64,000 nt of DNA from Pycnopodia helianthoides (taxonomy: Eukaryota > Echinodermata > Asteroidea > Forcipulatida > Asteriidae). Shown here one piece after another: positions 45,401-55,567 of this stretch (position 1 is the first letter of the stretch; each line of letters begins with the position of its first letter). The DNA is taken from contig CM063255.1 of assembly GCA_032158295.1 (NCBI GenBank), positions 18,807,094-18,871,093 of the forward strand. The letters are read 5' to 3'. The notes beneath the pieces are model-generated. The model searched no databases. It was given only the letters and a program-made list of their open reading frames with translations, and was not told the DNA's origin. A program made the translations under genes and the position numbers.

Positions 45401-47144
45401 AAATATTATATTTATTTGTTTAATACTTAATAATTTGTTTGTTTCTTTTTTTGTTCACAGCACTTGATCAAGCAATCGTTCTTGCCTAAACAGATCGCTG
45501 CATTCCCACAGGGATGTTTGAAAACTGACAGACGATCTGCTTATAATAGCTCCTTTGATAGCTCTACATTTCAAGACGCTTTGCACTATGAGTTTCACAC
45601 TGGTAAGCCATTGTCATTTTGTCATGTCAGTGCAACAAGACTGTATCTCCATAAGTAACATTTAGGTTAGCAAACAGGGTTTGCTCTTAAATTTTTCAGT
45701 GGCGTGTTAGTGCAACAAGACTGTATCTCCATAAGTAACATTTAGGTTAGCAAACAGGGTTTGCTCTTAACTTTTTCAGTGGCTAGCCAGTTAGCCCGTC
45801 AGTTTACTAGTCTGTCAGCTTTTTTGCTAGTCCGTATTAGGTATTAGATATTGATGCTTTCAACACTGAACAAGCCGGCCGATGTTTTATCTAGCAATTG
45901 GCCAGAAGACCATTGTTAAGGAAGACCTGGCAAAATGTTCAGATTATTACCGGCGGCTTATGAATTGATTTTTATGACGACAGCAAGCTCCACAGCTTAT
46001 ATTCCGGGGGGTAATACAACAAGTAGTAAAGTAGGCTTTTGGGAATATTTGTCTAAAATTTGACCTGCAAATTTGTCCGACTTCAATTTATAACCATCAA
46101 TTATGGCTTACCCTCTGGGTGGCTCATATTTAGAAAATTACAGTACATGCAAGTTTTAAAATGTTGTATCTCGCTTAAATTATTCTGAATGTACACACAA
46201 CACCTAGAGTCATTCAGATACAATGTATTTGCATGGAGCAGCTCTCACGGGACATACAATGTAAATACAAAATGGAGATACGACGTTGTTGCAACACGAG
46301 GCTGGCTACATACGTATAAGTTTACAATACCCGATTCAACTGACCCTAAAAACTGCAATATTTCTCTGATAAAAAGATGATTTAAAGACACCGGACACTA
46401 TTGGTAATTGTCAAAGACCAGTCTTCTCACTTGGTGTATCTCAACATATGGATAAAATAACAAACCTGTGAAAATTTGAGCTCAATTGGTTGTCGAAGTT
46501 GCGAGATAACTATGAAAGAAAAAACACCCTTGTCACACGAAGTTGTGTGCTTTCAGATGGTTGATTTCGAGACCTCAAATTCTAATTCTGAGGTCTCGAA
46601 ATCAAATTCGTGGAAAATTACTTCTTTCTCGAAAACTATGTCACTTCAGAGGGAGCCGTTTCTCACAATGTTTTATACTGTCAACCTCTCCCCATTACTC
46701 GTTACCAAGTAAGGTATGCTAATAGTTATTTTGAGTAATTACCAATAGTGTCCACTGCCTTTAAACACAAAACAATACTCACAGAGAGCTCTGGGACATT
46801 ACCCCTCCCAACTAAACAGTATTAAGAGCATGGCCAGATCCATGTTCCCCTACAAACGAGATAAAATACATACAGAAAATAAAGTGCTCTCTCTTGCTCA
46901 AAGCTAAACTGGAAAAAAAAGGTCCAAAAGGATGCGTACACACACTTTAAGTTTTTACTGTAAATACGCTAATAAGAAAAATTCATCAGGCCCAAGTGAG
47001 ATTGAGGGCGCACTTGCGTTCATTACATTTACAATTTTTTTTTATTCCTCAGGTTCGGAGGTTCTTAGCACCGAGTCGTTGCAAGGTGCGACAAAGTTTG
47101 TGAAAGGAATGGGTAGAGGTGGATCATTTGAGTCCAAGGAGTGA
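36448..47144 (+). CDS. Crotonase-family enoyl-CoA hydratase/isomerase, probably mitochondrial (7 exons)
   Basis: Exons 36448-36577, 37354-37518, 38341-38435, 42050-42194, 43585-43734, 45461-45602 and 47053-47144 encode about 305 residues. The ATG has an A at -3 and G at +4 and opens an Arg/Ser-rich, acid-free leader of about 40 residues ([20 protein letters not shown]), as expected for mitochondrial import. The crotonase fold follows: [14 protein letters not shown]; first oxyanion-hole segment [12 protein letters not shown]; second segment [18 protein letters not shown], whose Glu aligns with the first catalytic Glu of ECHS1; then [18 protein letters not shown]. The second catalytic Glu of ECHS1 appears replaced (FGIFNRRFG), so activity as a classical hydratase is uncertain; isomerase or another acyl-CoA reaction is possible. 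Exon 6 carries one extra T (45487) that breaks the frame; either side reads normally. It is not ECHS1 itself, so no symbol is given. Confidence 0.9.
36754..36826. repeat. Perfect 73-bp palindrome (36-bp arms, 1-bp centre)
   Basis: Left arm starts AGTTTTCTGCCATCACAATT and right arm ends AATTGTGATGGCAGAAAACT, centred on C at 36790. It lies in intron 1 of the crotonase gene. The absence of any mismatch or spacer is exceptional here. Confidence 0.95.
37797..38202 (-). repeat. SINE-A copy, nearly full length
   Basis: Tail GATAATAATAACTG plus AAGCGCC; body CACCGGGGCGAACCCCTTCT; inverted head with B box and A box (TATCCGCTCGGCCACGAC). In intron 2 of the crotonase gene, opposite to the gene. Confidence 0.88.
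38592..39005 (+). other. GC-richer block, possible solo LTR
   Basis: Contains a TATA-like GATAAAAAG, a polyadenylation-like AATAAATAG and the LTR-like run TGTCCGTGTTAACTTATTTC. No target duplication or TG...CA borders could be fixed, so the assignment is weak. It is in intron 3 of the crotonase gene. Confidence 0.3.
39113..39476 (-). repeat. SINE-A variant, uninterrupted
   Basis: Relative of the split copy at 7830-8451 (GAGGTATCGCCTAACTCACA, GTATCATCCACTAGGAGCCT). Reads GTGCCTTGCTCAAGGGCAC across the site that is occupied there. Confidence 0.8.
39733..41641. mobile_element. TTAA element with large 45-bp minisatellite
   Basis: 1,909 bp, starts CCCTTTTATTACC at TTAA 39729-39732 and ends GTAACGAGAGGG at TTAA 41642-41645. 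Its unique end (41450-41641) is the inverse complement of 8837-9100. In intron 3 of the crotonase gene. Confidence 0.9.
39743..41440. repeat. 45-bp minisatellite, about 37 copies with higher-order structure
   Basis: Inverse complement of the unit at 9117-9420. Variant units recur in blocks: the TTTGCAACTTTAGTCGACTG variant near 39928, 40514, 41018 and 41332, and the TAATACCCTCTTTTCTTTAC variant near 40002 and 40589. This shows that multi-unit blocks of about 500-590 bp were duplicated. Confidence 0.95.
41860..42020. repeat. Dispersed repeat, paralogue of 26150-26350
   Basis: GTAGTTAATAAGCAGGACAG to ACACATGGTGTTACCACAAA. Ends about 30 bases before crotonase exon 4. Confidence 0.7.
42500..42920. 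repeat. Dispersed repeat plus LINE/SINE-like 3' tail
   Basis: 42500-42840 is related to 19800-20165. 42841-42920 has the TAAAGCGCTGTGTGGTACCC, CTGTAAATGCC, (TTATTA)n form of an L2/CR1-type tail. Confidence 0.65.
42930..43155. repeat. Dispersed repeat, paralogue of 18030-18260
   Basis: Shares the AACGCGGCTGCGTTAATAAG and AAGCCAAAATGCAATTTGCC blocks with the copy in TCP1 intron 7. Confidence 0.75.
43305..43520 (+). repeat. SINE-B copy
   Basis: Opposite orientation from 18755-18993: AACCCCAATTCAAATCACAC (B-box region), AAACTGAAACTTCCTTCCTT, TCTTGGCTATGATTAAGTTC. It ends about 65 bases before crotonase exon 5. Confidence 0.72.
44620..44760. repeat. GGTTAAC-rich imperfect palindromic tract
   Basis: Clustered GTTAACC/GGTTAAC words from 44635 to 44715, with further AAACGGTTAAAC pieces at 44750 and 45225. 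Likely a decayed foldback. Confidence 0.7.
44866..45032. repeat. CCTGGAATT...AATTCCAGG dispersed repeat
   Basis: CAGGCCTGGAATTACACAGA at one end and GATGAATTTCCTGGCCTG at the other, with the GGCCATGGCCTCCGTTGCCC core. Copies at 58496-58655 and 61252-61406, and a partial copy at 47690-47795. A poly-C tract lies at 45075-45095. Confidence 0.78.
45461..45602 (+). CDS. Crotonase exon 6 with one-base frameshift
   Basis: Reading in phase from exon 5 gives ALDQAIVLA and then a TAA. Omitting the T at 45487 restores the frame and continues [19 protein letters not shown] to the donor at 45603 in correct phase for the last exon. The run is GCCTAAACAG, not a long homopolymer. The most likely cause is a consensus error or allele-specific change, since the rest of the gene shows no decay. 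Confidence 0.85.
45620..46297. mobile_element. Inverted-repeat element with duplicated 82-bp left end
   Basis: Left end (GTGCAACAAGACTGTATCTC, then ATAAGTAACATTTAGGTTAG) occurs twice in tandem, at about 45628 and 45710. The right end near 46275 (GGAGATACGACGTTGTTGCA) is the inverse complement. The termini resemble those of 10802-11196. Confidence 0.7.
46386..46760. mobile_element. TTAA MITE, AGGCACTGGACACTATTGG family
   Basis: 375 bp, termini AGACACCGGACACTATTGG and CCAATAGTGTCCACTGCCT, TTAA at 46382-46385 and 46761-46764. In the last intron of the crotonase gene; inverse orientation to 16149-16526 by internal sequence. Confidence 0.9.
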
Positions 47145-47303
47145 ATGAATGCAAGGTTGGTTACGTAATGCAACAGTTTAGCACCCAGAGTTCATCCGTG
47201 ATGGGTGTTCACAGTTGATTTAAACCTAATTTAAAGCTAGTTATGTGTTATTGTTTAATAATTTGCCTCTTGAAGAGTTTCTCCACCAGATCTTGTTACT
47301 CTA

Positions 47304-47313
47304 AATAAATAAA
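47304..47313 (+). terminator. Overlapping polyadenylation signals of the crotonase gene
   Basis: Two overlapping AATAAA hexamers (47304-47309 and 47308-47313) lie about 160 bases after the stop codon at 47144. This is a normal 3' UTR length, and no better signal lies nearer. The cleavage site is not determined. Confidence 0.5.
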
Positions 47314-47384
47314 ATCAAGTAAATAACCACAAGGGAAACTGACTGGGTAAATTGTCAAATAATTATGGGTTGAACAATTTTTTT

Positions 47385-47600
47385 GTTACTAGAGCGAGAT
47401 TTGAACCAACGACCTCCAGATTAACGTGCCACGCTATACCAACTGAGCTATCTAGCCCTATTTTGGCGCCTTGGCGGTCTCCCTATTTATGTATAGGGCT
47501 AGATAGCTCAGTTGGTATAGTGCCGGCACACTAATCCGGCCGTCATTGTTTCAAATCCCGCTCTAGTCATTTTGTCTTTGTTCAACCCAAGTTGTTTGAA
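47385..47600. repeat. Pair of SINE-D heads in inverted orientation
   Basis: The inverted head at 47392-47457 (ACCAACTGAGCTATCTAGCC) and direct head at 47496-47570 (GGCTAGATAGCTCAGTTGGT, B box GTTTCAAATCCCGCTC) face each other across about 40 bases. Downstream body TTGTTCAACCCAAGTTG. Confidence 0.7.
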
Positions 47601-48176
47601 ATAAATAAACAAATCAGAACAAAATGCCACTGGATGAACTAAGAGTGGATCTAGGTATTCATGGTATTGCAAGTCTCGAGTTTCATCTGTGAGAGGGCAA
47701 GTTTATGAGAAACTTTTGAAGAGACACCAAGGCCAAGACCAAGACCAGGGGCTACAGGGGCCAATGGCCTCCGTGGCCTCCGTGTACTTCCAGGCTTGTA
47801 TTGAGGACGTAGACAGAATTGGGTAGACTGCAATAGTGTGGGCACATAAGATCAAACGCACGAGTGATGAAAAGTGGCTGAAGAAGGTGGTTGAAATACA
47901 GGACGAAGGCGTTTGACCATGTGGTTGCCCAAGAAAGCGCTGGATGGATAACTTCCCAGACGACTACCTCAAATGCATCAACTAAAACCTTATCCAAGAC
48001 TGGGAGGCACAGGGAAGTGTGATCAAGCCTGCGTCCAACCCTCAACTTCAGGAAACAAGCAAAGTTTAACAGTGGAGTAGTAGTAATAGTAATAGAATGG
48101 AATGTGAAATGACTAACAGATTAGAACAACATTTGAATTTGAGGGTTTTCATTATTTTTTTATTAAAGGGAAACTA

Positions 48177-48430
48177 CACTATTGGTAAAATGTATTTTGA
48201 GAAAATGTGGATTTGTTGGGTAGGATTTTGTATAAAATATAGTTCTACCGACCTGTTTACATTTGACTGCCGAGAAAGGCGAGAGCAAATGGTGATAATT
48301 TTAAGACCTTTTTGTATTAAAACTCACATGTTCAAACGGGTGGGCCGACCATCACTTCAAAATATACTTACAGTCAAGTAATATATTGGAAGTTATTTTT
48401 TGTCATTTCTGCGAATGATGTAACCTCCCT
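48177..48430. mobile_element. TTAA MITE, AGGGAAACTACACTATTGG family
   Basis: 254 bp, left terminus AGGGAAACTACACTATTGG, right terminus GATGTAACCTCCCT, TTAA at 48173-48176 and 48431-48434. Inverted repeat shorter than in the other families. Confidence 0.75.
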
Positions 48431-48651
48431 TTAAGTGTGCAATGGCTGAAGGCTTTGAAGCTTTAATTTGGTACAATATTTTTAAATTATTTTTATCATA
48501 ATGGTTGACTTAAAAAAATTGCACAAAGCAGCAAGAAGACTGAAGGGTAAATATAACACAAATTCACATCAATACTGATGTCCATCATTGTGATCAAATG
48601 CTCAACACTCAGCAGGCAAAAGCAACATGTATGTTGTTAAGAAAGCTATAT

Positions 48652-49080
48652 GGCGTGTCGTGGCCGAGCGGATAAGAGCACCGGACTCAAGCTCTGGTGT
48701 TTCTGATCAGCAGAGTGTGGGTTCAAGTCCCGGTCGTGACACTTGTGTCTTTTAGCAAGACTCTTAACCATTATTGCTGCGTCCTTCAGATGGGACGTAA
48801 AGCTGTAGGTCCCGTGTGTTGTGTAATGCAGGTAAAAAACCCAGTGCACTTATCGAAAAGAGAAGAGGTTTGCCCCGGTGTTCCTGGTTTGATTGGCAGC
48901 ATATTGCGCCACAGCACCTTGTAAACCATTACATTGTGCTATGTAAAGGAATAGGTCTAATACTTCAAAACGTAGCTTCACAATACCTTGCCGGAAAAAA
49001 TACTGAATGTTGAAGCGCCTTGAGTGTCACTGAGTGACAGATATGCTCGCTATTTAAGAAGCCATTATGTTATTATTATA
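48652..49080 (+). repeat. SINE-A copy, full length with intact head
   Basis: Best copy in the window. The head has A box TGGCCGAGCGGATAAGAG and B box GGGTTCAAGTCCCGG of a class II (Leu/Ser-like) tRNA. The body has CCGGTGTTCCTGGTTTGATT, and the 3' end CGCCTTGAGTGTC plus (TTATTA)n, a tail style shared with L2-type LINEs. Confidence 0.9.
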
Positions 49081-49394
49081 TTATATTACATGTAGGCCTA
49101 TGCCGTTGAGAATGGAGTTAGTTTAATTTCTAAAACTCAAACGTGTAGTACTATCATGCTAATATTGATTCAGTGTTTTAGGTTTAATGTAGTAAGTTTT
49201 GTACATAATCAGGAATGTTTGTCATTGTAAATGAAAAGATGTATATTTTTTGTATGAGGCGATTTATTACTCTTGTTGTTTAGGCTAAGAATGCTGTGTT
49301 TTCCATTCTGCTTGTATTATTGAGAGACATTTATAATGTCTCTAGGTAGCAGCAGACTAATTGGTAAATCTAATGTTCTTGAAATAGGCCATGT

Positions 49395-49590
49395 CCAAAC
49401 TCCGAATTGACAGCCACGGCTATGGCTATGGCTGGATCGCCGCGTCATCATGCATTGAAATATAGGACATCCATAGCAAAAATCCTAGCCTTAGTCATAG
49501 CCCTTAGAAACACCTAAGGGTGTTTTAAGGGCAGCCTCGGCTTCAACGCATCAGGTGGTGATCCACCTATAGCCATAACCGCATATCTTT
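49395..49590. repeat. Single-copy relative of the 6.1-kb minisatellite
   Basis: Contains GGCTATGGCTATGGCTGG, GTCATCATGCATTGAAATAT, GGACATCCATAGC and GTCATAGCCCTTAG, the elements repeated at 6105-6810 with inverted ends. Confidence 0.55.
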
Positions 49591-49596
49591 CGGACA

Positions 49597-49920
49597 TTTC
49601 TTTTATTTTAACCAAAAAGACCGTTACATTTGACGAATGGGGTCCAAAACCAAGGGGCTTCTGGGGATTCCAAGACCAATTCACCCACCAAGTTTGGTGA
49701 TATTATGCCAAGTCCTTTTTGAGTTTTTGCTCAAACATTTCTTTTATTTTAACCATAAGGACCTTGCCATTTGTCCGAAGGGGTCCAAAAACAATAGGCT
49801 TCGGGAGATCCCAAGACCAATCCACAAACCAAGTTTGGAGTTGATATGCCGCGTCCTCAAGTTATCGCTTGGACAGCATTTCTTTTGTTTTAGCCATAAT
49901 GACCTTGACATTTGACCAAG
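49597..49920. repeat. About 130-bp tandem repeat, 2.5 copies
   Basis: CATTTCTTTTATTTTAACCA, GGGGTCCAAAA, CCAAGACCAAT and ACCAAGTTTGG recur with the same order and spacing. Confidence 0.8.
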
Positions 49921-50344
49921 GGGTAAAACAAAGAGAAAGAAAAAAGAAACATGTGCTACCATGACGTCAAAGTCTCTTTTATAATTGTAAATTATTTGAC
50001 AGTAAATTAATTCCCATCTTCTAGTTTTTGATTGACACACACAACCAATCTATGAAAAACTCATCAAATGTTGTGGTCAGTTTGAGTGAAAACAATGGAA
50101 ATTGGTTTATGATTGGTAGGGGATATTTCAGGCGTTCATATCAGGCTAACTTATGGGAAACAGTTAAGCCCCACCCCCCCCCCCCCCTCCTTTGGAATAT
50201 GGCTCCTGGGGTCAGCACATACACACTACATGAGTTTCATTTTGTGAACATGCAGCAAGTTGGAATCAAACATGGGGTGGAGATGGGCAAGTTGAATTCC
50301 CCATGAATTTCCATGGGTTTTCTTCTCCAGTTTTTTACAAGTCC

Positions 50345-50937
50345 AAATTTCATAGAGCTGCTCAAAGGTAGAATCATAGATTGGTTTTTGTCAACATAAT
50401 GCTGATGTACAGGCAATATTGTCAACAAAGATACAATTTAAGCCACTTGTTGAGAAAATAGAAACAAAGTTGTCACGGTATTTTCTCAAGAACGACGAAA
50501 CTATCCACATTTAGCAAGGTGACAGTGGGTACCAATCGCATCTCCAGCAGCAGCATTCAAAAATTGACACCACGGAAATTTGAATCTCCAAAACTCGCGA
50601 GTTTGGAGATTTGAAGATGAATCGAACTTGTTGACACAGATTTATAATCAACAGGGGCATTTCAGACAAAATAGTTTAGCAGGATGCTTACCACCATTAT
50701 CATGTTTATAACAAGTCAGCTTTCAGATAAAAATAACACAATTTTTTCGGGTCATTACCCAAAGTATATCCCTACCTATAAGCACAAAAAGTAGCTAAGC
50801 ACAACAAAATTATGCTTATTAGAATAAGTTTAACAGCCACATCACGTGTACCATCTTTGATTGGTATTCGGCTTATTTTTTGTCAAGCAGAAAATGTTTA
50901 AGCAATATTTTCTAAGCAGCTCGATGAAATTGGGCCC
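50345..50937. mobile_element. GGGCCC foldback element interrupted by a TTAA MITE
   Basis: Foldback parts 50345-50365 and 50778-50937 rejoin as AGAGCTGCT(TAA)GCACAAAAAG, the sequence seen unbroken at 4889-5080. The right end is CTCGATGAAATTGGGCCC. Confidence 0.85.
50366..50777. mobile_element. TTAA MITE, AGGTAGGGTCATAAATTGG family, nested
   Basis: 412 bp, left terminus AGGTAGAATCATAGATTGG, right terminus ATATCCCTACCT. Target duplications TCAA (50362-50365) and ATAA (50778-50781) are mutated TTAA, corresponding to the TTAA in GCTGCTTAAGCAC of the host element. Confidence 0.82.
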
Positions 50938-51004
50938 TAAACTGTTTGGGTTCGTTAAACCATTTTACTTCCCAAGAACAACTATATTTATTTAATTTAT
51001 TTAT

Positions 51005-51265
51005 AACCTCTGGTTGTGAAGCCAAGGATTCTCAAAAAAGGGAACTTAATCACTATACTAGCCAAGAACCCCATGGAGAGAAGACAAGGAAGAAAGTTTC
51101 AGTTTTAGATGTGGGAGGAAAACCCCAGAGAAATATTCCAGGGGAAATCTACACCATCAGGTTGGGACTGAAAAACACAATCCTCAGTGCCCCCAGCGGG
51201 ATTCGAACCAGGGTCCTAGAGGTGCAAGGCAAGGCAAAAATCCACTACGCCAACCCAAATTGGCC
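51005..51265 (-). repeat. SINE-B copy
   Basis: GAAGCCAAGGATTCTCAAAA, ACTAGCCAAGAACCCCATGG, inverted B box GCGGGATTCGAACCAGGGTC. Confidence 0.78.
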
Positions 51266-51274
51266 TTCCATCCT

Positions 51275-51516
51275 GGGCCCAATTTCATAGAGCTGCTAAG
51301 CACGAAAATTTGCTTAGCATGAAATTTCTTCCTTGATAAAAACAGGATTACCAACCAAATTTCTATTTGTTGCATATTGCTTGTTAATGGTATTCAGCTG
51401 TTGTTTGCTTATCCTGAAAATCACGTGGAAATTTAGCTGGTAATCCTGTTTTTATCAAGGCTAAAATTTCATGCTAAGCAAATTTTTGTGCTAAGCAGCT
51501 CTATGAAATTGGGCCC
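51275..51516. mobile_element. GGGCCC foldback element, well preserved
   Basis: GGGCCCAATTTCATAGAGCT with its inverse complement at the right end. The arms extend about 90 bp (TTTGCTTAGCATGAAATTTC). Confidence 0.88.
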
Positions 51517-51849
51517 TGATGTGTAAAGGGATTCAGAGTAATTTCCTATTATTTGTAATAATAATCAAGAATGAATTAAAAGTACACAACAAACATTGTC
51601 AATGAATGAGTATTAAAACTATATTTTATTTAACAACACAAGGTGACCTGGTGGAATACGAACCGACAAACATTTATATATTACTATCTGTGTTATCAAT
51701 GAATGTAAGAAATACAAAGGTATTAAAAGACAAGTTAACAATATTTCATTGTTACAACATTAGCAGTCCATCCAGAATAAGTTCTAGATATCATAGCCTA
51801 AACATCACAACAAATTCTACATTAAAAAAAATAATTGTAATAGTTTTAA

Positions 51850-52226
51850 AGGCACAGTACACGTTTGGTAAATGGTAATGACTCTGAAAATTAATGGCAA
51901 TAAAAATTACTTGGTTCTAAGAAGTACAGCAGCTTTGGGTAGTATAATGAATTTTAAGAAACTTTTAACTTCAAAGTACTACGGTTATGGAAAATATATC
52001 ACTTTTTATTCCCCCAATTTTGAATCTTACTGTGTATTCCTATGGGAAATATTCTTCCTGCGTGGAAATATTTGCTCCGGTTTTTTTTCGGTGATATCGC
52101 AAAAAACGCGACCACCTTTTGAAGTGAAATTTTTCACAGGTTAGTTTTATTGTATGTACATGTACCTACATTTATATAGGATTAACACAATCAGTAGGCT
52201 CCAATTACCAAACGTATGCAGCACCT
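51850..52226. mobile_element. TTAA MITE, AGGCACAGTACACGTTTGG family
   Basis: 377 bp, termini AGGCACAGTACACGTTTGG and CCAAACGTATGCAGCACCT, TTAA at 51846-51849 and 52227-52230. Confidence 0.88.
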
Positions 52227-52782
52227 TTAAAGACTGTTAAGATCTCCATCCCACAGTGAATGGTTTACGTGCAGAGATATCTCAACCTTCAAAAAGTTTA
52301 GGAACTTTAAAAAATGAAACGTTGCCATCATTGCTTAACTCACAACATTTTTTTCCTCTAGAAAACTTTGCAATATTTGTATTGTTTTTAACGGGGTGTA
52401 AAAAAGCCAAGGTGAAGTGACTTCTTTCTAAATTTTGCAAAGTCAAATACTGTATAATCTAAATAATTTTGAGAACAATGTTACCAACAATATTTAAGAC
52501 ATTGAAAAAAAGGACGAAGGAATAATTATTTCTGACAAATTTCTAAGAATGCAAAGTTTTGAATACGCAAGAATTACAAACTTTCAATCCCATTCATTTT
52601 CCTACAGTTCAAGTTTGCGTTGGTAATCCAGTGCATTCTTCAGTTGCTTATCTAGCATGTCTAGTGTCTAATTTTACCTTTCTCCTGAAGATGATAACAT
52701 CATACTGATCGAAACATCAAGTTTTTACACCTCTGGTTCTTTTCAGAACCACCACAATCACATTGTAAGAGAGATATTTCTG

Positions 52783-53355
52783 TGTACAAACCTCTCTAGA
52801 TTGCATCTGCAAAGTTTCAAATCCTACTCATGGAGATATTTCCATGGTGCTACCGCAAACCTCTCTAGATTGTATCTCCACCATGCAAAATTTGAAATCC
52901 TACTCATGGGAGATATTTCCATGGTGCTACCACAACTCTCTAGATTGTATCTCCACATGCAAAGTTTCAAATCCTACTCATGGGAGATATTTCCATGGTG
53001 CTACCACAAACCTCTCTAGATTGTATCTCCACCATGCAAAGTTTCAAATCCTACTCATGGGAGATATTTCCATGGTGTTACCACAAACCTCTCTAGATTG
53101 TATCTCCACCATGCAAAGTTTCAAATCTGCTCATGGAGATATTTCCATGGTGCTACCGCAAACCTCTCTAGATTGTATCTCCACCATGCAATTTGAATCC
53201 TACTCATGGAGATATTTCCATGGTGCTACCACAAACCTCTCTAGATTGTATCTCCACCATGCAAAGTTTCAAATCCTACTCATGGGAGATATTTCCATGG
53301 TGCTACCACAAACCTCTCTAGATTGTATCTCCACCATGCAAAGTTTCAAATCTCA
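52783..53355. repeat. About 77-bp minisatellite, 7-8 copies
   Basis: Unit ACCTCTCTAGATTGTATCTC, CACCATGCAAAGTTTCAAAT, CCTACTCATGGGAGATATTT, CCATGGTGCTACCACAA. It generates long but meaningless open frames. The region to its left (52231-52782) has no recognised element. Confidence 0.93.
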
Positions 53356-55560
53356 AATCCACCATGTTTGTTGTGTTCCTTGTATGCAATGCGATTACTG
53401 AATACTAATTATAATGATAACACAAAAGAACCAGACTGTTTTGTCCCTCCAGCCTCAGTTCCAATGATCTTCATGATCTGAATGTGAGGGAATCCAGATG
53501 GCTGAACCTGATTGGTCAATTTTCTGAGGTGAGTGATAAATATGCAAGCTAGGTTTCCAGAGTTGTTGACTATTAGTGTGAGTAAAAAACTAAAAGGTCT
53601 TTGTTGTTTATTTTCATATTAAAACTAAAACATCAATATCATGACTGTACCTTTCTAACACAAAGAATGGTCAGCTTTAAATGAACAATCCTTGAAAAAT
53701 ATTTCAGTTTTCAAATTCCCAAAAAAGAGTTCACCTAAAAATTCACAAATCTGATAGTTATTCAGAAACTCACTATTTTCAATGCAAATATACTGCAGCA
53801 GCTATCTGTAAATTCATCTAAATCTGTAGATATTTGGTTTTAAAATCAATCACAAAAGTATTGCAACAGCTGATCTACATGGTAATGCTGGGCCCATAGA
53901 TTTTAACAATAGAACTAGAGAAAGCACACTCCTTATTACATACACTCGGGCCTCGAAAACCTTCAATACAAATTCAAATTTTCCTCATTGGGTGCCCTTC
54001 ATTTGTGGGAAATTGTGGCTGTGTCACACTGTGTCAGCTTTCCCATTGGTTGATCTGGTTAATTTTGCCATACATGCATGTCACATGGTATTGGTCCACA
54101 CCTGACATAGGGGGCGTACACAGCAGACACAGACGACAGTTGAGCTCAGCATTCTCTGTGTTCTATCTGTATATTGAAACTTTATGTCCACAGCTGACAT
54201 GAAGGGGCGTATACAGTTAATAATTTTGACCTCAGCATTCTACATGTTGTATTCCTATGCGCTGAGCTTACAAACTTGCTAAGCCCAGAAGCATTTCTGC
54301 TTAGCAGAAAGAAGTAACTGTAATATACATGACTTGGAAACCGCTCCCAATTTCATAAAAATGGTGCTTGGAAAAAGTTTCTGCTACCCAAAAATTAGCA
54401 GGGCACAAACAATAACATTATGCGCGGAAATGATTTTCCCCTTTAACCTTGCTTAACACTCTATGCTGTACCAAAGTCCCAATTTACTGAACTCCTGTTG
54501 AGCATTCAACCATTGTTTCACTATGGCTAATTCTATCTCCATTGGTTTCACCCATTCATTGTAAATCAGTGTATGTATGTGTATGAACTTTGACCCCCTA
54601 TGTCTTACAGTACACATGATTAATATAGAACAGGTTCAAAATTTAGAAAAAATCTACAAACGACAATTTCTTGTACGATATATTATTGCAATACTGTACA
54701 ATCAACACATGTATACAGGTACGAAAATACTTTATGTGATATCTCTGGATACATACATCCTATACACTATACATACCCTGTCAAATTATAATGTTTAAAA
54801 AGACATCAAAAGGGCAACTCCACAGTTATCCACATTACCGTGACCACAGCTGTTGGAAATCTCAGGACCTTTTTACCAAACCTAGACCGAGGCTCTGGCT
54901 TGGGCTCGTCATCAATTTTGGAGCAGTGTTCATTGTGCATAGTGTTTCCAACATGAAACAGAGTCCGAGGCCAGAGATAGAGCCTAAGCCGAGATTTGGA
55001 AACAGCCCCTGGGTTTCCAGATGATTTTTTCATGATTTGGGGACTTTTAAAAACCTAGGCGTGAGCTCTGGCTTCTCCTTGTGCTCCATCATAAATTTTG
55101 GAGCAGTGTAGATTTTTTCCACAGTGCTTCGACGTCAAACAGACTCAAGACCCAGAACCTAAATTTTCAAGCAAATCGCTTTTAGACCACAGGTTTTGCA
55201 TCACGGAACCAGAAATATATTTTACAAGGTCTAAAATATTGCTTTTTAGAAAAAAAATTGCTGAACGTTTATGAGGTTTGGAATTGAAAAACTTAAAAGT
55301 AAATCTTGTGAGCACCGTACTTTGGACTGCGAGACTTGTTTGGTTGTATGGTAACTGACCCAATTCTGAAGTTACTGGACTCAGTCTAGTGGTTTATTGT
55401 GAGCACCGACTTTGGTTGCGGTTATGTGAACATCAATGGACTTACCACAAAGAGTTTACAAGTTGATTGGTAATTTGACAAGTTTAAGTGTTTTGGCACT
55501 TGTAAGAGGTTTCATTTATTTGTTTAATACTGATAAAAGTGATTAATTGGTTTAAATATG
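53356..55560. other. Intergenic DNA between the convergent genes
   Basis: Only a weak duplicate pair was seen (54835-55020 and 55020-55170, sharing ATCAATTTTGGAGCAGTGT-like and AGACTC(C)GAG segments). No gene signal. Confidence 0.5.
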
Positions 55561-55567
55561 AGTCACA

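Noticed and set aside
47496..47570. Possible tRNA gene
   Set aside because: Same SINE family, anticodon loop of the wrong length, and an inverted copy lies 40 bases away.
52844..53401. 185-codon open frame
   Set aside because: Translation of the 77-bp minisatellite.
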